Of a stretch of DNA of 38,566 nucleotides, positions 17,874 to 24,646 are shown one piece after another; position 1 is the first letter of the stretch, and every line of letters starts with the position of its first letter. Source of the DNA: a virus; IMG/VR virus record IMGVR_UViG_3300034073_004665, positions 1 to 38,566 of that record. One strand, given 5' to 3'. Made by a program: the position numbers and the translations under genes. The notes beneath the pieces are model-generated. The model made no database searches and was not told the origin of the DNA. It saw nothing but the letters and a program-made list of their open reading frames with translations.

Positions 17874-19318
17874 TCACCATCCTCTGTACTGTTTTTAGTG
17901 TTTTGATTAGATTTTTTTATAGGTTTTTTAATATCAAATAAAAATTCACTATTTTTATAATCCACATAAAAAATAGTACCTTTTGGAATAGGGTTTGCAA
18001 CTATAGATTGCGCTAATTTAGATTCTATTGACTCTCTTCTAATTTGTGAAATGCCTCTAGCACCTTTGATACTGTCAATTCCAAGCTCTATAAGACCATC
18101 TATTACATTATCGGTATATTCAAGACCGAGTCCCTTTTTTGTTAACTTTTTAGCTATAACAGACATTTCTAATTCAGCTATTTTTATGCAGTCATCTTTT
18201 GACAAATGATTAAATACAACAATTTTATCTATTCTATTAATAAATTCTGGTTTAAAATACTTTTCTATAGCTTCATGCGTCCTTTTTTCGACTATCGATC
18301 TGCTCGGCATGTGTGTTGTTCTTCTGGAGAAGTCTATTTTTGCGTTAAAACCTACTCCTATAGACGTCGCATCTTTAACAACTTTATCATTCCCCAAGTT
18401 TGTTGTCATAACTATTATTGATTTCGTGAAATCAACCTCATCACCTTTATTATCGGTTACGATTCCTTCATCAAATATTCTTAAGAACGTATTCCACATA
18501 TCCTCATGGGCTTTTTCTACTTCGTCTAACAGAAGTACTGTGTAGGGGTTCTTTTTTATCTGATTAGTTAGCTGCCCACCTTCATCATGTCCAACATATC
18601 CTGGTGGGGATCCAAGAAGTTTTTGATTTTCATGTTTATGCTGAAATTCTCCGCAGTCAATGCGGACCATTCTACTTGATGCTCCATATAGATACGTGTG
18701 TAATGTTTGAGCAAGGTGTGTCTTCCCCACCCCAGATGAACCCGCAAACAAAAAAACCCCAAGAGGACTATTCTCGTCATGTAGGTCAGCTTGCGATCTG
18801 CATAAAGTGGATACAATTGTTTCTATTGCGTGATCCTGTCCTATAACATTGTTTTTTAAATAGTTTTCTAATCCAAGAAATTTTTGTTTTGTTATTTTCT
18901 TATTATCTTTTAATGGCTTTAGCTGTTTACGGACAGTTGAATTAGATCTTTCTATAAATTCTCTAACTTGATCTATATCGCCATGATTATGGTGGTCATC
19001 TATAATGTCTAATATTTCTGGAGCCCCTGAGTAAGCCCTGTCTATCCAGTACTCGATATCTAAACTGGGGTTCAGCATTACACATCCAGAATATATTGCT
19101 TCTATAGCTTTTTCTGCGGATGTCCTAGACATTAGAGATAAGGACTGAGCGACATCTGTATTTAAATTGAAAACATAATTTTGTAGTATTTTCTTTTTAA
19201 GATTATCTTTCTTCAATCTTTTATTTTTATCCATAAATTCTTCAACGTCACTCGGTAATAGAACTTTAAATTTCACATTAGTGCCGAGTTCTGGAATAAA
19301 TATAGAATATATTTGCAT
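17870..19318 (-). CDS. Clp/Hsp100-type AAA+ ATPase (single AAA module)
   Basis: 482 residues. Residues 1-150 are unrecognised. The AAA+ module resembles the second ATPase domain of ClpA/ClpB/ClpC: NVIGQDHAIE (157-166), Walker A GSSGVGKT (193-200), pore loop GSPPGYVG (236-243), Walker B VLLLDE (261-266), sensor 1 TTNLG, arginine finger FINRID, sensor 2 GARGI. A ClpB-type C-terminal small domain follows. The first AAA module of true ClpA/B is absent. I see no clear ClpP-docking tripeptide in the usual position. Expected role: ATP-driven unfolding or remodelling, perhaps of virion parts or host proteins. First gene of the leftward operon; start ATG 19318 with a GAGAGG ribosome site. Confidence 0.9.
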   Translation of the reverse strand: MQIYSIFIPELGTNVKFKVLLPSDVEEFMDKNKRLKKDNLKKKILQNYVFNLNTDVAQSLSLMSRTSAEKAIEAIYSGCVMLNPSLDIEYWIDRAYSGAPEILDIIDDHHNHGDIDQVREFIERSNSTVRKQLKPLKDNKKITKQKFLGLENYLKNNVIGQDHAIETIVSTLCRSQADLHDENSPLGVFLFAGSSGVGKTHLAQTLHTYLYGASSRMVRIDCGEFQHKHENQKLLGSPPGYVGHDEGGQLTNQIKKNPYTVLLLDEVEKAHEDMWNTFLRIFDEGIVTDNKGDEVDFTKSIIVMTTNLGNDKVVKDATSIGVGFNAKIDFSRRTTHMPSRSIVEKRTHEAIEKYFKPEFINRIDKIVVFNHLSKDDCIKIAELEMSVIAKKLTKKGLGLEYTDNVIDGLIELGIDSIKGARGISQIRRESIESKLAQSIVANPIPKGTIFYVDYKNSEFLFDIKKPIKKSNQNTKNSTEDGE

Positions 19319-19573
19319 ATAGTCGCCTCTCTGACCGTATATAAGTATATAGTATAATATTATATATATAACTATATATATAATATCTTATATATTAATA
19401 TATAGTATATAGTAAGGGGGGGGAGGGGGGAAGGGGGGCGTATTACCAGCTTATCATGCCTGTCAACTAGATGCAATCTTCTATCGAAGGATGATCCTCA
19501 ATGCAGGGTCCTATAAAGCTCCAAAATACTAAAAGATCGTAAGGTGTGTTAAATCTTTTATCTAGGAGGTATA
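19319..19573. promoter_or_regulatory. Divergent AT-rich intergenic region
   Basis: 255 bases separate the leftward virion operon from the rightward recA group. Bases 19335-19413 are almost pure A/T with overlapping TATATA palindromes, so promoter-like -10 sequences are many and cannot be ranked. A G-tract block (19416-19438) follows, then mixed sequence and an AGGAGG ribosome site at 19564-19569 for the next gene. Both operons are probably started here. An origin of replication is possible but unproven. Confidence 0.6.
19416..19438 (+). other. Three long G tracts (potential G-quadruplex)
   Basis: Runs of 8, 6 and 6 G separated by A and AA. The 8-base run can supply two G tracts, so an intramolecular quadruplex is possible. 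It sits immediately after the AT-rich palindromic stretch between divergent operons. Confidence 0.6.
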
Positions 19574-19918
19574 ATGCTAGCTGGAGATATTCTCGATCTT
19601 GTTCACACTTGCTCATGGGTAGCTCCTTGGTATATAATGCATTTCGTTAATTATAACACAGAAAACATAGTGGAGAAAATGGACAACGAACTTCAATCAA
19701 TAGCAGAAACGATTCATGAAAATTTTATGGATATGTATCATTCTTGTATAATCGCTTCTGAGGAATCATTTCCTGATAGCGAACAGGCAACGCTAAAATT
19801 AATGAGATCTCTAGCGTTAGAAACTTCTAACATGCAAGAAGTCTTTAATGATATTCTTCATGAATACATATCCGAGATAAGGGCAGAAACTAATCAGGGT
19901 GAATTATTTGATGTCTGA
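19574..19918 (+). CDS. Orphan helical protein upstream of recA (114 aa)
   Basis: Starts MLAGDILDLVHTCSWVAPWY with a strong AGGAGGTATA ribosome site just before it. Acidic, mostly helical, no motif recognised. Its last codons overlap the recA start by 8 bases, so the two are probably co-translated and co-regulated. A role linked to recombination is only a guess from context. Confidence 0.7.
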   Translation: MLAGDILDLVHTCSWVAPWYIMHFVNYNTENIVEKMDNELQSIAETIHENFMDMYHSCIIASEESFPDSEQATLKLMRSLALETSNMQEVFNDILHEYISEIRAETNQGELFDV

Positions 19919-20924
19919 GGATATAGAAACTGGAGCAAAAGCTCTTGAGGTCACAATTGCCCAGCTCCATAAACAGTACGGGTCTGGCTCAGTCATGAGA
20001 CTAGGTTCAACAAATGTGAAACCTTGGGCATCTGTTTCAACAGGAGCACTGACATTGGATAACGCTCTTGGTATTGGCGGATTCCCTAGGGGTCGTGTTG
20101 TGGAGATATTCGGACCAGAATCATCCGGTAAATCCACGATAGCTTTAACTACAGTCGCTAAAGCTCAACAGATGGGCCTAACATGCGCTTACATCGATGC
20201 TGAGCATGCCCTAGACCCGGTTTACATGCAAGCTGTAGGAATAAACCTAGATAATCTATTATTAGCTCAGCCAGATTATGGAGAGCAAGGTTTAGATATA
20301 GCCGATCGTCTTCTTAGAACTGGTCAGATTGGTGTAATAGTAATTGACTCTGTTGCTGCCCTGGTTCCTAAGGCTGAGTTAGATGGCGAGATGGAACAGG
20401 CTCATATGGGTCTACAAGCTAGGATGATGGCAAAAGCGCTACGCAAAATGACAGGACTAGCAGCTCAGCATAACACGCTAATTATATTCATTAACCAATT
20501 AAGGAATAAAATAGGCGTAATGTTTGGTAACCCGGAAACAACACCAGGAGGGATGTCTTTAAAATTCTACTCTTCTGTGCGCATAGATGTTCGCAAACGG
20601 GAAGACCTAAAAGACAAACAAGGCAACCCTAGCGGTATAGGTGTGAAGGTTAAGATTATCAAGAATAAAATGGCACCGCCTATGAAAGTAGTGGAATTTA
20701 ATATCAACTATGCTCAAGGCATAGACGAGTACGGATGTCTTTTCGATGTTGCCCTGTCTAAAGGCATTTTCAGTCAAAAAGGTTCATGGGTTTACTATGA
20801 AGGTGAAAATTACGCACAAGGTAGAGATAACGCTATAGAAAAGTTAAAAGAAGATTTAGAGCTTATAAAGATTATTAAAGGTGAGAATGATGGAATCGAA
20901 CATTTATCAGATGATGATCTGTGA
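19911..20924 (+). CDS. recA: RecA recombinase
   Basis: 337 residues from ATG 19911 (MSEDIETGAKALEV). The GTG at 19899 in the same frame is a less likely start. It forms filaments on single-stranded DNA and drives strand exchange. Walker A GPESSGKST (68-76), Walker B VIVID (142-146), loop L2 region NQLRNKIGVMFGNP (195-208), and an acidic C-terminus (HLSDDDL) are all present; length is normal. The N-terminal MAW-type core is intact, so it should be active. Codon use is AT-rich like the left half of the window. It overlaps the genes on both sides. Confidence 0.95.
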   Translation: MSEDIETGAKALEVTIAQLHKQYGSGSVMRLGSTNVKPWASVSTGALTLDNALGIGGFPRGRVVEIFGPESSGKSTIALTTVAKAQQMGLTCAYIDAEHALDPVYMQAVGINLDNLLLAQPDYGEQGLDIADRLLRTGQIGVIVIDSVAALVPKAELDGEMEQAHMGLQARMMAKALRKMTGLAAQHNTLIIFINQLRNKIGVMFGNPETTPGGMSLKFYSSVRIDVRKREDLKDKQGNPSGIGVKVKIIKNKMAPPMKVVEFNINYAQGIDEYGCLFDVALSKGIFSQKGSWVYYEGENYAQGRDNAIEKLKEDLELIKIIKGENDGIEHLSDDDL

Positions 20925-21057
20925 AGATTGTCCGTATCCTCCTAATTTTATTACAGTTACTAAACCTGGTAGTGACGGAGAAATTCGGCGCTGCGTCACA
21001 TGCCGAGAATGTGGTGACTACTGGGAAGAACCAGAAAGTTCAACTCCTTCCGTTTAA
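20887..21057 (+). CDS. Small zinc-ribbon protein overlapping recA 3' end (56 aa)
   Basis: Two ATGs in tandem (20887, 20890) follow an AAGGTGA ribosome site, inside the last 38 bases of recA in another frame. The product holds CEDC and, 27-30 residues later, CVTCRECGDYW, a zinc-ribbon arrangement. Ends TAA 21055-21057. The overlap with recA and the cysteine spacing support a real gene. Function unknown. Confidence 0.7.
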   Translation: MMESNIYQMMICEDCPYPPNFITVTKPGSDGEIRRCVTCRECGDYWEEPESSTPSV

Positions 21058-21092
21058 TTTGAATTTTTTTTATTTTTTGTTACTATAGAACC

Positions 21093-21428
21093 ATGCTGTA
21101 TGATCAAGATGATGATGATTTTAGTTTAAGTGAAGAACAATTTCAGATTTTTAAAAAAATATTGTCTATATTCAATAATCATTTTGATACAGATTTAGAT
21201 GAAATTCTACAGTTTACCCATAATGTGTCGTCAACAAATGAAGAAAAGTTTGTTACGATTCACCCATCAAAAGATGGCGATATTGTTTTGAGTGTTCTAA
21301 CACCAGAACAGCTAGATATGGTTCTTAGTATATGTGAGTTTTCTAATAGGTCTATAGAACATGTTATTCCGGAATTAGCTGAAGAAGGTGACATACCAAC
21401 TATAAGCGTAAACCCGAAAGAATTTTAG
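21093..21428 (+). CDS. Acidic orphan protein (111 aa), possibly leaderless
   Basis: Starts MLYDQDDDDFSLSEEQFQIF. Strongly acidic, helical, no known motif; acidic small phage proteins are often DNA mimics or inhibitors, but nothing here proves that. There is no purine-rich ribosome site before ATG 21093. Instead TACTAT (21081-21086) stands about 6 bases from the ATG, as expected for a -10 box of a leaderless mRNA. A strong terminator-like hairpin follows at 21471. Confidence 0.7.
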   Translation: MLYDQDDDDFSLSEEQFQIFKKILSIFNNHFDTDLDEILQFTHNVSSTNEEKFVTIHPSKDGDIVLSVLTPEQLDMVLSICEFSNRSIEHVIPELAEEGDIPTISVNPKEF

Positions 21429-21541
21429 AAATAAAATTTAGTATATACTTTTTTTTCAAGCTCATCTGTTAAGACGGTACCTGGTAAAAGAATCGGGTAC
21501 CGTCTTTTTCTGTTTTTGAACATGTTTAAAATTTTAGACAT
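21425..21541 (-). CDS. Possible small basic protein (38 aa)
   Basis: ATG at 21541 follows an AAAAAGGAG ribosome site (8-13 bases upstream on the minus strand) and reads MSKILNMFKNRKRRYPILLP, ending TAA at 21425-21427. It overlaps the convergent gene end by four bases. Its codons contain the 11-bp inverted repeat that also serves as terminator of the plus-strand gene, which makes the coding call uncertain. The ribosome site is the main support. Confidence 0.45.
   Translation of the reverse strand: MSKILNMFKNRKRRYPILLPGTVLTDELEKKVYTKFYF
21471..21509 (+). terminator. Rho-independent terminator
   Basis: AAGACGGTACC (21471-21481) pairs perfectly with GGTACCGTCTT (21496-21506), loop 14 bases, followed by a T run. 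It lies 43 bases after the stop of the acidic orphan. Confidence 0.85.
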
Positions 21542-21624
21542 TTTATTTCACTCCTTTTTAGTGTTAAATCATATGTTTAGTAGAAGCTACTACGATTAAA
21601 CAAAATGTGAAAATCGCCACACAA

Positions 21625-21690
21625 ACAAAGATACGGGCCCCGATTTGGAACCCGTATCTTTGCTTATTGGAGGGATGTATCAATGAACAT
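21625..21690 (-). ncRNA. Possible small RNA or attenuated leader
   Basis: Transcription from the minus-strand promoter would give a 60-70 base RNA with hairpin GGATGT/ACATCC (21667-21688 region), an unpaired CCCUCC, and then a perfect 11-bp hairpin AAAGATACGGG/CCCGTATCTTT (21627-21661) followed by a broken T run. The last hairpin could be a terminator. The exposed CCCUCC is complementary to ribosome sites. If it reads through, this is the leader of the 38-codon ORF. Confidence 0.45.
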
Positions 21691-21695
21691 CCACT

Positions 21696-21724
21696 ATTGT
21701 ATCAGTTTTTAATTTTTGTTTCAA
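21696..21724 (-). promoter_or_regulatory. Sigma-70-like promoter, minus strand
   Basis: On the minus strand TTGAAA (21719-21724) and TACAAT (21696-21701) are separated by exactly 17 bases, close to the consensus of a housekeeping bacterial promoter. It is the best promoter match I see in the window. Confidence 0.7.
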
Positions 21725-21750
21725 TTAGTTTTAAATTATTTTATCTGATA

Positions 21751-21957
21751 TCAGTAGTCGTAACCAGCTTCGTACCCCATATCGTCATAAATTGACTCTA
21801 CGTGAGAAGCGTAGGCTGACACAAGATTGTCAGACCCATAATAGTCCATCTCAGAGAACCATTGTAAACAATCAGGACATCTTAGAGTGGAAAAGGCGAT
21901 TTCATCAGAAACTGTGAATTCGCTACCACATTTTGGACAGTCCGTGTATGCAACCAT
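21751..21957 (-). CDS. Small zinc-ribbon protein (68 aa)
   Basis: Begins MVAYTDCPKCGSEFTVSDEI with a GGGAG ribosome site upstream on the minus strand. CPKC and CPDC are 20 residues apart, a classic zinc-ribbon spacing. The C-terminal half is acidic and aromatic-rich (YDDMGYEAGYDY). A role as nucleic-acid or polymerase-binding protein is likely but unproven. It stands alone, opposite to its neighbours. Confidence 0.75.
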   Translation of the reverse strand: MVAYTDCPKCGSEFTVSDEIAFSTLRCPDCLQWFSEMDYYGSDNLVSAYASHVESIYDDMGYEAGYDY

Positions 21958-22282
21958 TGTTACTCCCTTGTGTAATTAGGCATTTGTTGTAAGCCACTTC
22001 CCTGTATTGGGAAGCTCTCGTATTATTACCACCCTTTGTTCTGTATTGCAACCCTTTGTGGGATATTTCTTTGTAGAACTTCTGTATGGGTGGAAAGTGA
22101 ATAGTACAGGCATTGTGCGGCGGATCCAATATATCAACATGTAAAAACATGTATAAAATTCTTTATACCAGGAAAATTAGGGAAAAAAATAATGAGATGA
22201 AAGGCTTTTTGTATAAACCTATATAAAAGTATAAAAAAGACTAATACCAGTAAAAAATAGGAAAAAATATAGGGAGGGTATA
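21958..22282. other. Intergenic region at the start of the GC-rich block
   Basis: No gene supported. It contains a perfect inverted repeat GTATAAA/TTTATAC at about 22151-22168 and several TATAAA-like stretches up to 22270. Base composition changes sharply from AT-rich to GC-rich near 22280. Confidence 0.5.
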
Positions 22283-22357
22283 GTGAGTGTATACGTGTGC
22301 ACTCAGGCTCCAACGTGCCCACCCGGGCATGGGGGTAGCCGTACTCAGAGACAGTAA
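22283..22357 (+). CDS. Possible leader peptide (24 aa)
   Basis: GTG at 22283 follows a GGGAGGG ribosome site (22272-22278) and reads VSVYVCTQAPTCPPGHGGSR, with TAA at 22355-22357. The stop codon lies inside the left arm of the following hairpin (22347-22386), a geometry typical of translation-controlled leaders. Too short for confident calling. Confidence 0.35.
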   Translation: MSVYVCTQAPTCPPGHGGSRTQRQ

Positions 22358-22386
22358 CCGCAAACAGAGCGAATCAGACTGTCTCT
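22347..22386 (+). promoter_or_regulatory. Leader hairpin before the 98-aa gene
   Basis: AGAGACAGT (22347-22355) pairs perfectly with ACTGTCTCT (22378-22386). The loop contains GCAAACAGAGCGAAT, which recurs in near-identical form (GCAAACACAGCGAAT) about 38 bases downstream, just before the ribosome site. Refolding between the two copies is conceivable. Confidence 0.5.
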
Positions 22387-22423
22387 TCCATGTCAACGCA
22401 AACACAGCGAATTGAGGAATATC

Positions 22424-22720
22424 ATGAGCAAGTTCGTCGGAAATCATTTGATCGACTGCTTCGGGAATGATCTCCCGGAGGAAGATCGGGTCAAGGGGGA
22501 GTTCATCCACCACAACGGAAGCATGGTTTGGATCCAGTCCCCGACCGGGGGTGAGAGCGACACGCTCACCTTCATCCACCGGGTCGAGCCCGCCACTGCG
22601 GCGTGGATCAACCGCCATTATGAAGGTCAGATCGTGGAAATCCGCATCACCCGCCACCTCACGGTGGATGGATGGTGGGAGAGCTGCACGATCCATGGAG
22701 TGAGCGTGCACTCCATCTGA
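22424..22720 (+). CDS. Orphan protein, first of the GC-rich block (98 aa)
   Basis: ATG 22424 (MSKFVGNHLIDCFGNDLPEE) has a TTGAGGAA ribosome site; an upstream in-frame ATG at 22412 lies within that site and is unlikely. Mixed beta-rich protein with several His and Trp, no family recognised. Followed directly by a strong terminator, so it is a one-gene unit. Its codons are GC-rich, unlike genes to the left. Confidence 0.7.
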   Translation: MSKFVGNHLIDCFGNDLPEEDRVKGEFIHHNGSMVWIQSPTGGESDTLTFIHRVEPATAAWINRHYEGQIVEIRITRHLTVDGWWESCTIHGVSVHSI

Positions 22721-22727
22721 TCAACCC

Positions 22728-22775
22728 GGGACACCCCTGGGGACTTCGGTCCCTGGGGGTGTCCCTTTTATTCTT
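22728..22775 (+). terminator. Rho-independent terminator
   Basis: A stem of about 17 bp (GGGACACCCC... with a TTCG tetraloop ... GGGGTGTCCC) runs from 22728 to 22765, followed by TTTTATTCTTT. It is a textbook intrinsic terminator. Confidence 0.92.
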
Positions 22776-22804
22776 TATGAATAGAACAGAAAGGAGGTGA
22801 AACA

Positions 22805-23059
22805 ATGAATAAGCAATTCGAAGGCACGAAGTTCTTCGATTTGGTCAGGGGAATTCTCCTGGCCGAAGAGGAGGGCCGAGTGATCTGGTCCGATAGGCGC
22901 ACGTGGTGCATCATCGGCCTGGATGGGTGCATCTACTTGATGTGCCCGGTCGATTGCACGGTGAAGCTCACGTCGTGCGTCGCTGCCCCCAGGGCGGCGG
23001 CGACCAAGGCGGAGCTCGCATCGCTACTGAACCATTTCGTGGCGATGGGGTACCGTTAA
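22805..23059 (+). CDS. Orphan protein (84 aa)
   Basis: Starts MNKQFEGTKFFDLVRGILLA with an AAAGGAGGTGAAACA ribosome site of ideal strength. It has four cysteines, two in an IYLMCPVDC stretch, but no clear metal-site spacing. No family recognised. It lies between a terminator and a structured leader, so is probably a short unit. Confidence 0.7.
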   Translation: MNKQFEGTKFFDLVRGILLAEEEGRVIWSDRRTWCIIGLDGCIYLMCPVDCTVKLTSCVAAPRAAATKAELASLLNHFVAMGYR

Positions 23060-23163
23060 TCGACCCGGTCGAACGCCCGTAGCAGGGCCGCGCAAGCCTC
23101 ATAGCGTGGGAACAGAAGTGAGGACCAAAATCACCCGCCAGAGGGGTGAATAAATATACTTCT

Positions 23164-23213
23164 GCGCTCTCCCCTGGTGGGGTAATTCTGGGTTCGATTC
23201 CCAGAGAGATGCA
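23164..23213 (+). ncRNA. Minimal tRNA-like fold in a leader
   Basis: A T-arm look-alike is exact: CTGGG (23188-23192), loop TTCGATT, CCCAG (23200-23204). Just before it CCCC-TGGT-GGGG forms a short hairpin, and CTCTC pairs with GAGAG around the two. No anticodon arm or 7-bp acceptor is present, so it is not a normal tRNA. A second hairpin GCCCAC/GTGGGC follows at 23216-23233, then the ribosome site of the next gene. Confidence 0.4.
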
Positions 23214-23260
23214 CTGCCCACAATCCCGTGGGCAAAACCGACCCTTGAAAGGGGAAAGAA

Positions 23261-24100
23261 ATGAACAATGACCTGACATTCAGCGTAAAGAAAATTCGCT
23301 TGGCCACAATGGTCAAGCGACACAAAGAGCAGTGGGGTTTCGCCCCCACACCCTCCCAAATCAGAAAGGCTGAAGAAAATATCGTTTTTCATACTCAGTG
23401 GACCATTGGACACGAACTGATGCACCACCCAGATGCCGAATTCGACCTCGACGAGGTCGGCCGTCTTGTTGTCACCTACACCAACAAGCGGGAGGAGTTG
23501 ATCACCCGCGTGTCGAGCGGGAACAGGTACCTCTTCCCAGAGGAACCGAAAACAGGAAGCAAAGAAATGGTACTCCAGTCCCTGGAGTACTTTGCCTCGG
23601 CCAGAGGCCAGGGGTTCGACCTCGCCAAGGCCGCTCGAAAGAGTGGCTTTAGCTTCCCAAAGAATTGGGACAAGCCGAAGAAGGGAGGGGAAACCCGCTT
23701 CCTCTCCCAGGAAGAAAGGGCCGACGTCGGCCATGAGCACGGATGGTGCTACATGCAGGAATTTGAAGAAGAAATACCGGTTTTGGTAGAAACACCAGAT
23801 GGGCCATGTATGGTCCATCTGGTCTGGACCCACAGCGAGAAGAGGGCGCGGAGCGGCGTTTTTGAGGTCGGACACGGCCTCCGCGTCATCGAGGCGCGAA
23901 TGCCGTACAACAAGGGTGTCAGCGACGAGCTGATCCCCCTTGTTCAGCGGGAGGTGATCGCTCTTCTTGTCAAAGAAGAAGAAGAAAGAAAGGAAGTTCG
24001 CCTCCTCGATCTGGAGGAGGAACTCGGCTCGGGCAGGGTCTCTGCGCCAGCCCCTCGAAGCCGCTCGCGCCGCGGTCGCCAAGACCGCTACAAGCGGTAA
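23261..24100 (+). CDS. Orphan protein (279 aa)
   Basis: Starts MNNDLTFSVKKIRLATMVKR after an AAAGGGGAAAG ribosome site. Mostly helical and charged; the C-terminal 50 residues are acidic (KEEEERKEV) and then a basic Ser/Arg tail (PRSRSRRGRQDRYKR) that could bind nucleic acid. A GHELMHHPDAEF stretch contains HExxH-like spacing (HELMH), but no other protease feature is evident, so I do not call a metalloprotease. Preceded by a 200-base structured leader. Confidence 0.75.
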   Translation: MNNDLTFSVKKIRLATMVKRHKEQWGFAPTPSQIRKAEENIVFHTQWTIGHELMHHPDAEFDLDEVGRLVVTYTNKREELITRVSSGNRYLFPEEPKTGSKEMVLQSLEYFASARGQGFDLAKAARKSGFSFPKNWDKPKKGGETRFLSQEERADVGHEHGWCYMQEFEEEIPVLVETPDGPCMVHLVWTHSEKRARSGVFEVGHGLRVIEARMPYNKGVSDELIPLVQREVIALLVKEEEERKEVRLLDLEEELGSGRVSAPAPRSRSRRGRQDRYKR

Positions 24101-24228
24101 CCCTCGCACGGCCGAAACCCTGGCACTCCTCTCGTATGGGAGTGTCTAGGGTCTACGTATGGGTGGTTCCCTGCGTACTGATGATGGCAAACCAGCTACA
24201 TCTGTTTTAGTAAGGAAATAAGAAAATC
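24101..24228 (+). promoter_or_regulatory. Structured spacer
   Basis: Contains a long imperfect hairpin (ACCCT-GCACTCC ... GGGAGTG-AGGGT, about 24116-24151) without a T run, and then an AAGGAAATAAGAAAATC ribosome-site region for the next small ORF. Confidence 0.45.
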
Positions 24229-24369
24229 ATGATTAGAACTCGTGTTCAGATCGTTTTCGATGACTTACCAGTCGTTGCAAACGATTTGAACAGGGGTCCT
24301 AGTCCTTGGATCCCGAGGGCGGCGCCGTATGCCCACAAAGCGGCAACTCCGAGGAGGAGCTATGAATAA
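24229..24369 (+). CDS. Small ORF, copy 1 of a duplicated coupled peptide (46 aa)
   Basis: ATG 24229 reads MIRTRVQIVFDDLPVVANDL and shares an NRGPSPWIPRAAPYA stretch with the ORF at 26217. It ends TAA 24367-24369, overlapping the LysM gene start by 8 bases. Its own last codons contain the GAGGAGGAG ribosome site of that gene. Conservation between copies at protein level, with silent third-base differences, argues for translation. Probably couples or controls the next gene. Confidence 0.65.
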   Translation: MIRTRVQIVFDDLPVVANDLNRGPSPWIPRAAPYAHKAATPRRSYE

Positions 24370-24646
24370 CCGTCCCAACTACGTACTGCGGCGCTTCGTC
24401 GCAGTCACGATGGCCACCATGACCATCTGGTCGGTAGCCTATTTTCTAGGGGGGCTCATGTCCCCTTCTTTCTCCTGCAGGGCGACGGTTCATGTCGTCC
24501 GGCAGGGCGAGACGCTGTGGGGCGTCGCAGAAAAGCACTGCGATGGCCATATCGGATACGCAGTCGACATGATCATGGAGGACAACTCCATGACCACGCC
24601 CCTACTCCAGCCGGGGCAGACCATCGTCATCAAGGAGGTGAAGTGA
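24362..24646 (+). CDS. Membrane-anchored LysM-domain protein (94 aa)
   Basis: ATG 24362 (MNNRPNYVLRRFVAVTMATM) with a GAGGAGGAG ribosome site. Residues 12-35 form a hydrophobic helix (signal anchor). The LysM domain follows: HVVRQGETLWGVAEKHCDG, then the PLLQPGQTIVI ending. LysM binds peptidoglycan or chitin-type glycans. The layout resembles small cell-envelope or division-inhibitor proteins; no lytic domain is attached, so it is not an endolysin. Stop overlaps the next ATG (TGATG). Confidence 0.85.
   Translation: MNNRPNYVLRRFVAVTMATMTIWSVAYFLGGLMSPSFSCRATVHVVRQGETLWGVAEKHCDGHIGYAVDMIMEDNSMTTPLLQPGQTIVIKEVK

Noticed and set aside
23383-23440. Metalloprotease motif HELMH in the 279-aa protein
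   Set aside because: HExxH-type spacing alone occurs by chance; no third ligand or family similarity was seen.
23099-24109. Minus-strand open frame of 336 codons
   Set aside because: Lies opposite the 279-aa gene and the structured leader; no ribosome site and shadow-like Leu/Phe composition.
24362-24646. Endolysin call for the LysM protein
   Set aside because: Only a membrane anchor and one LysM domain are present; there is no cell-wall hydrolase domain.
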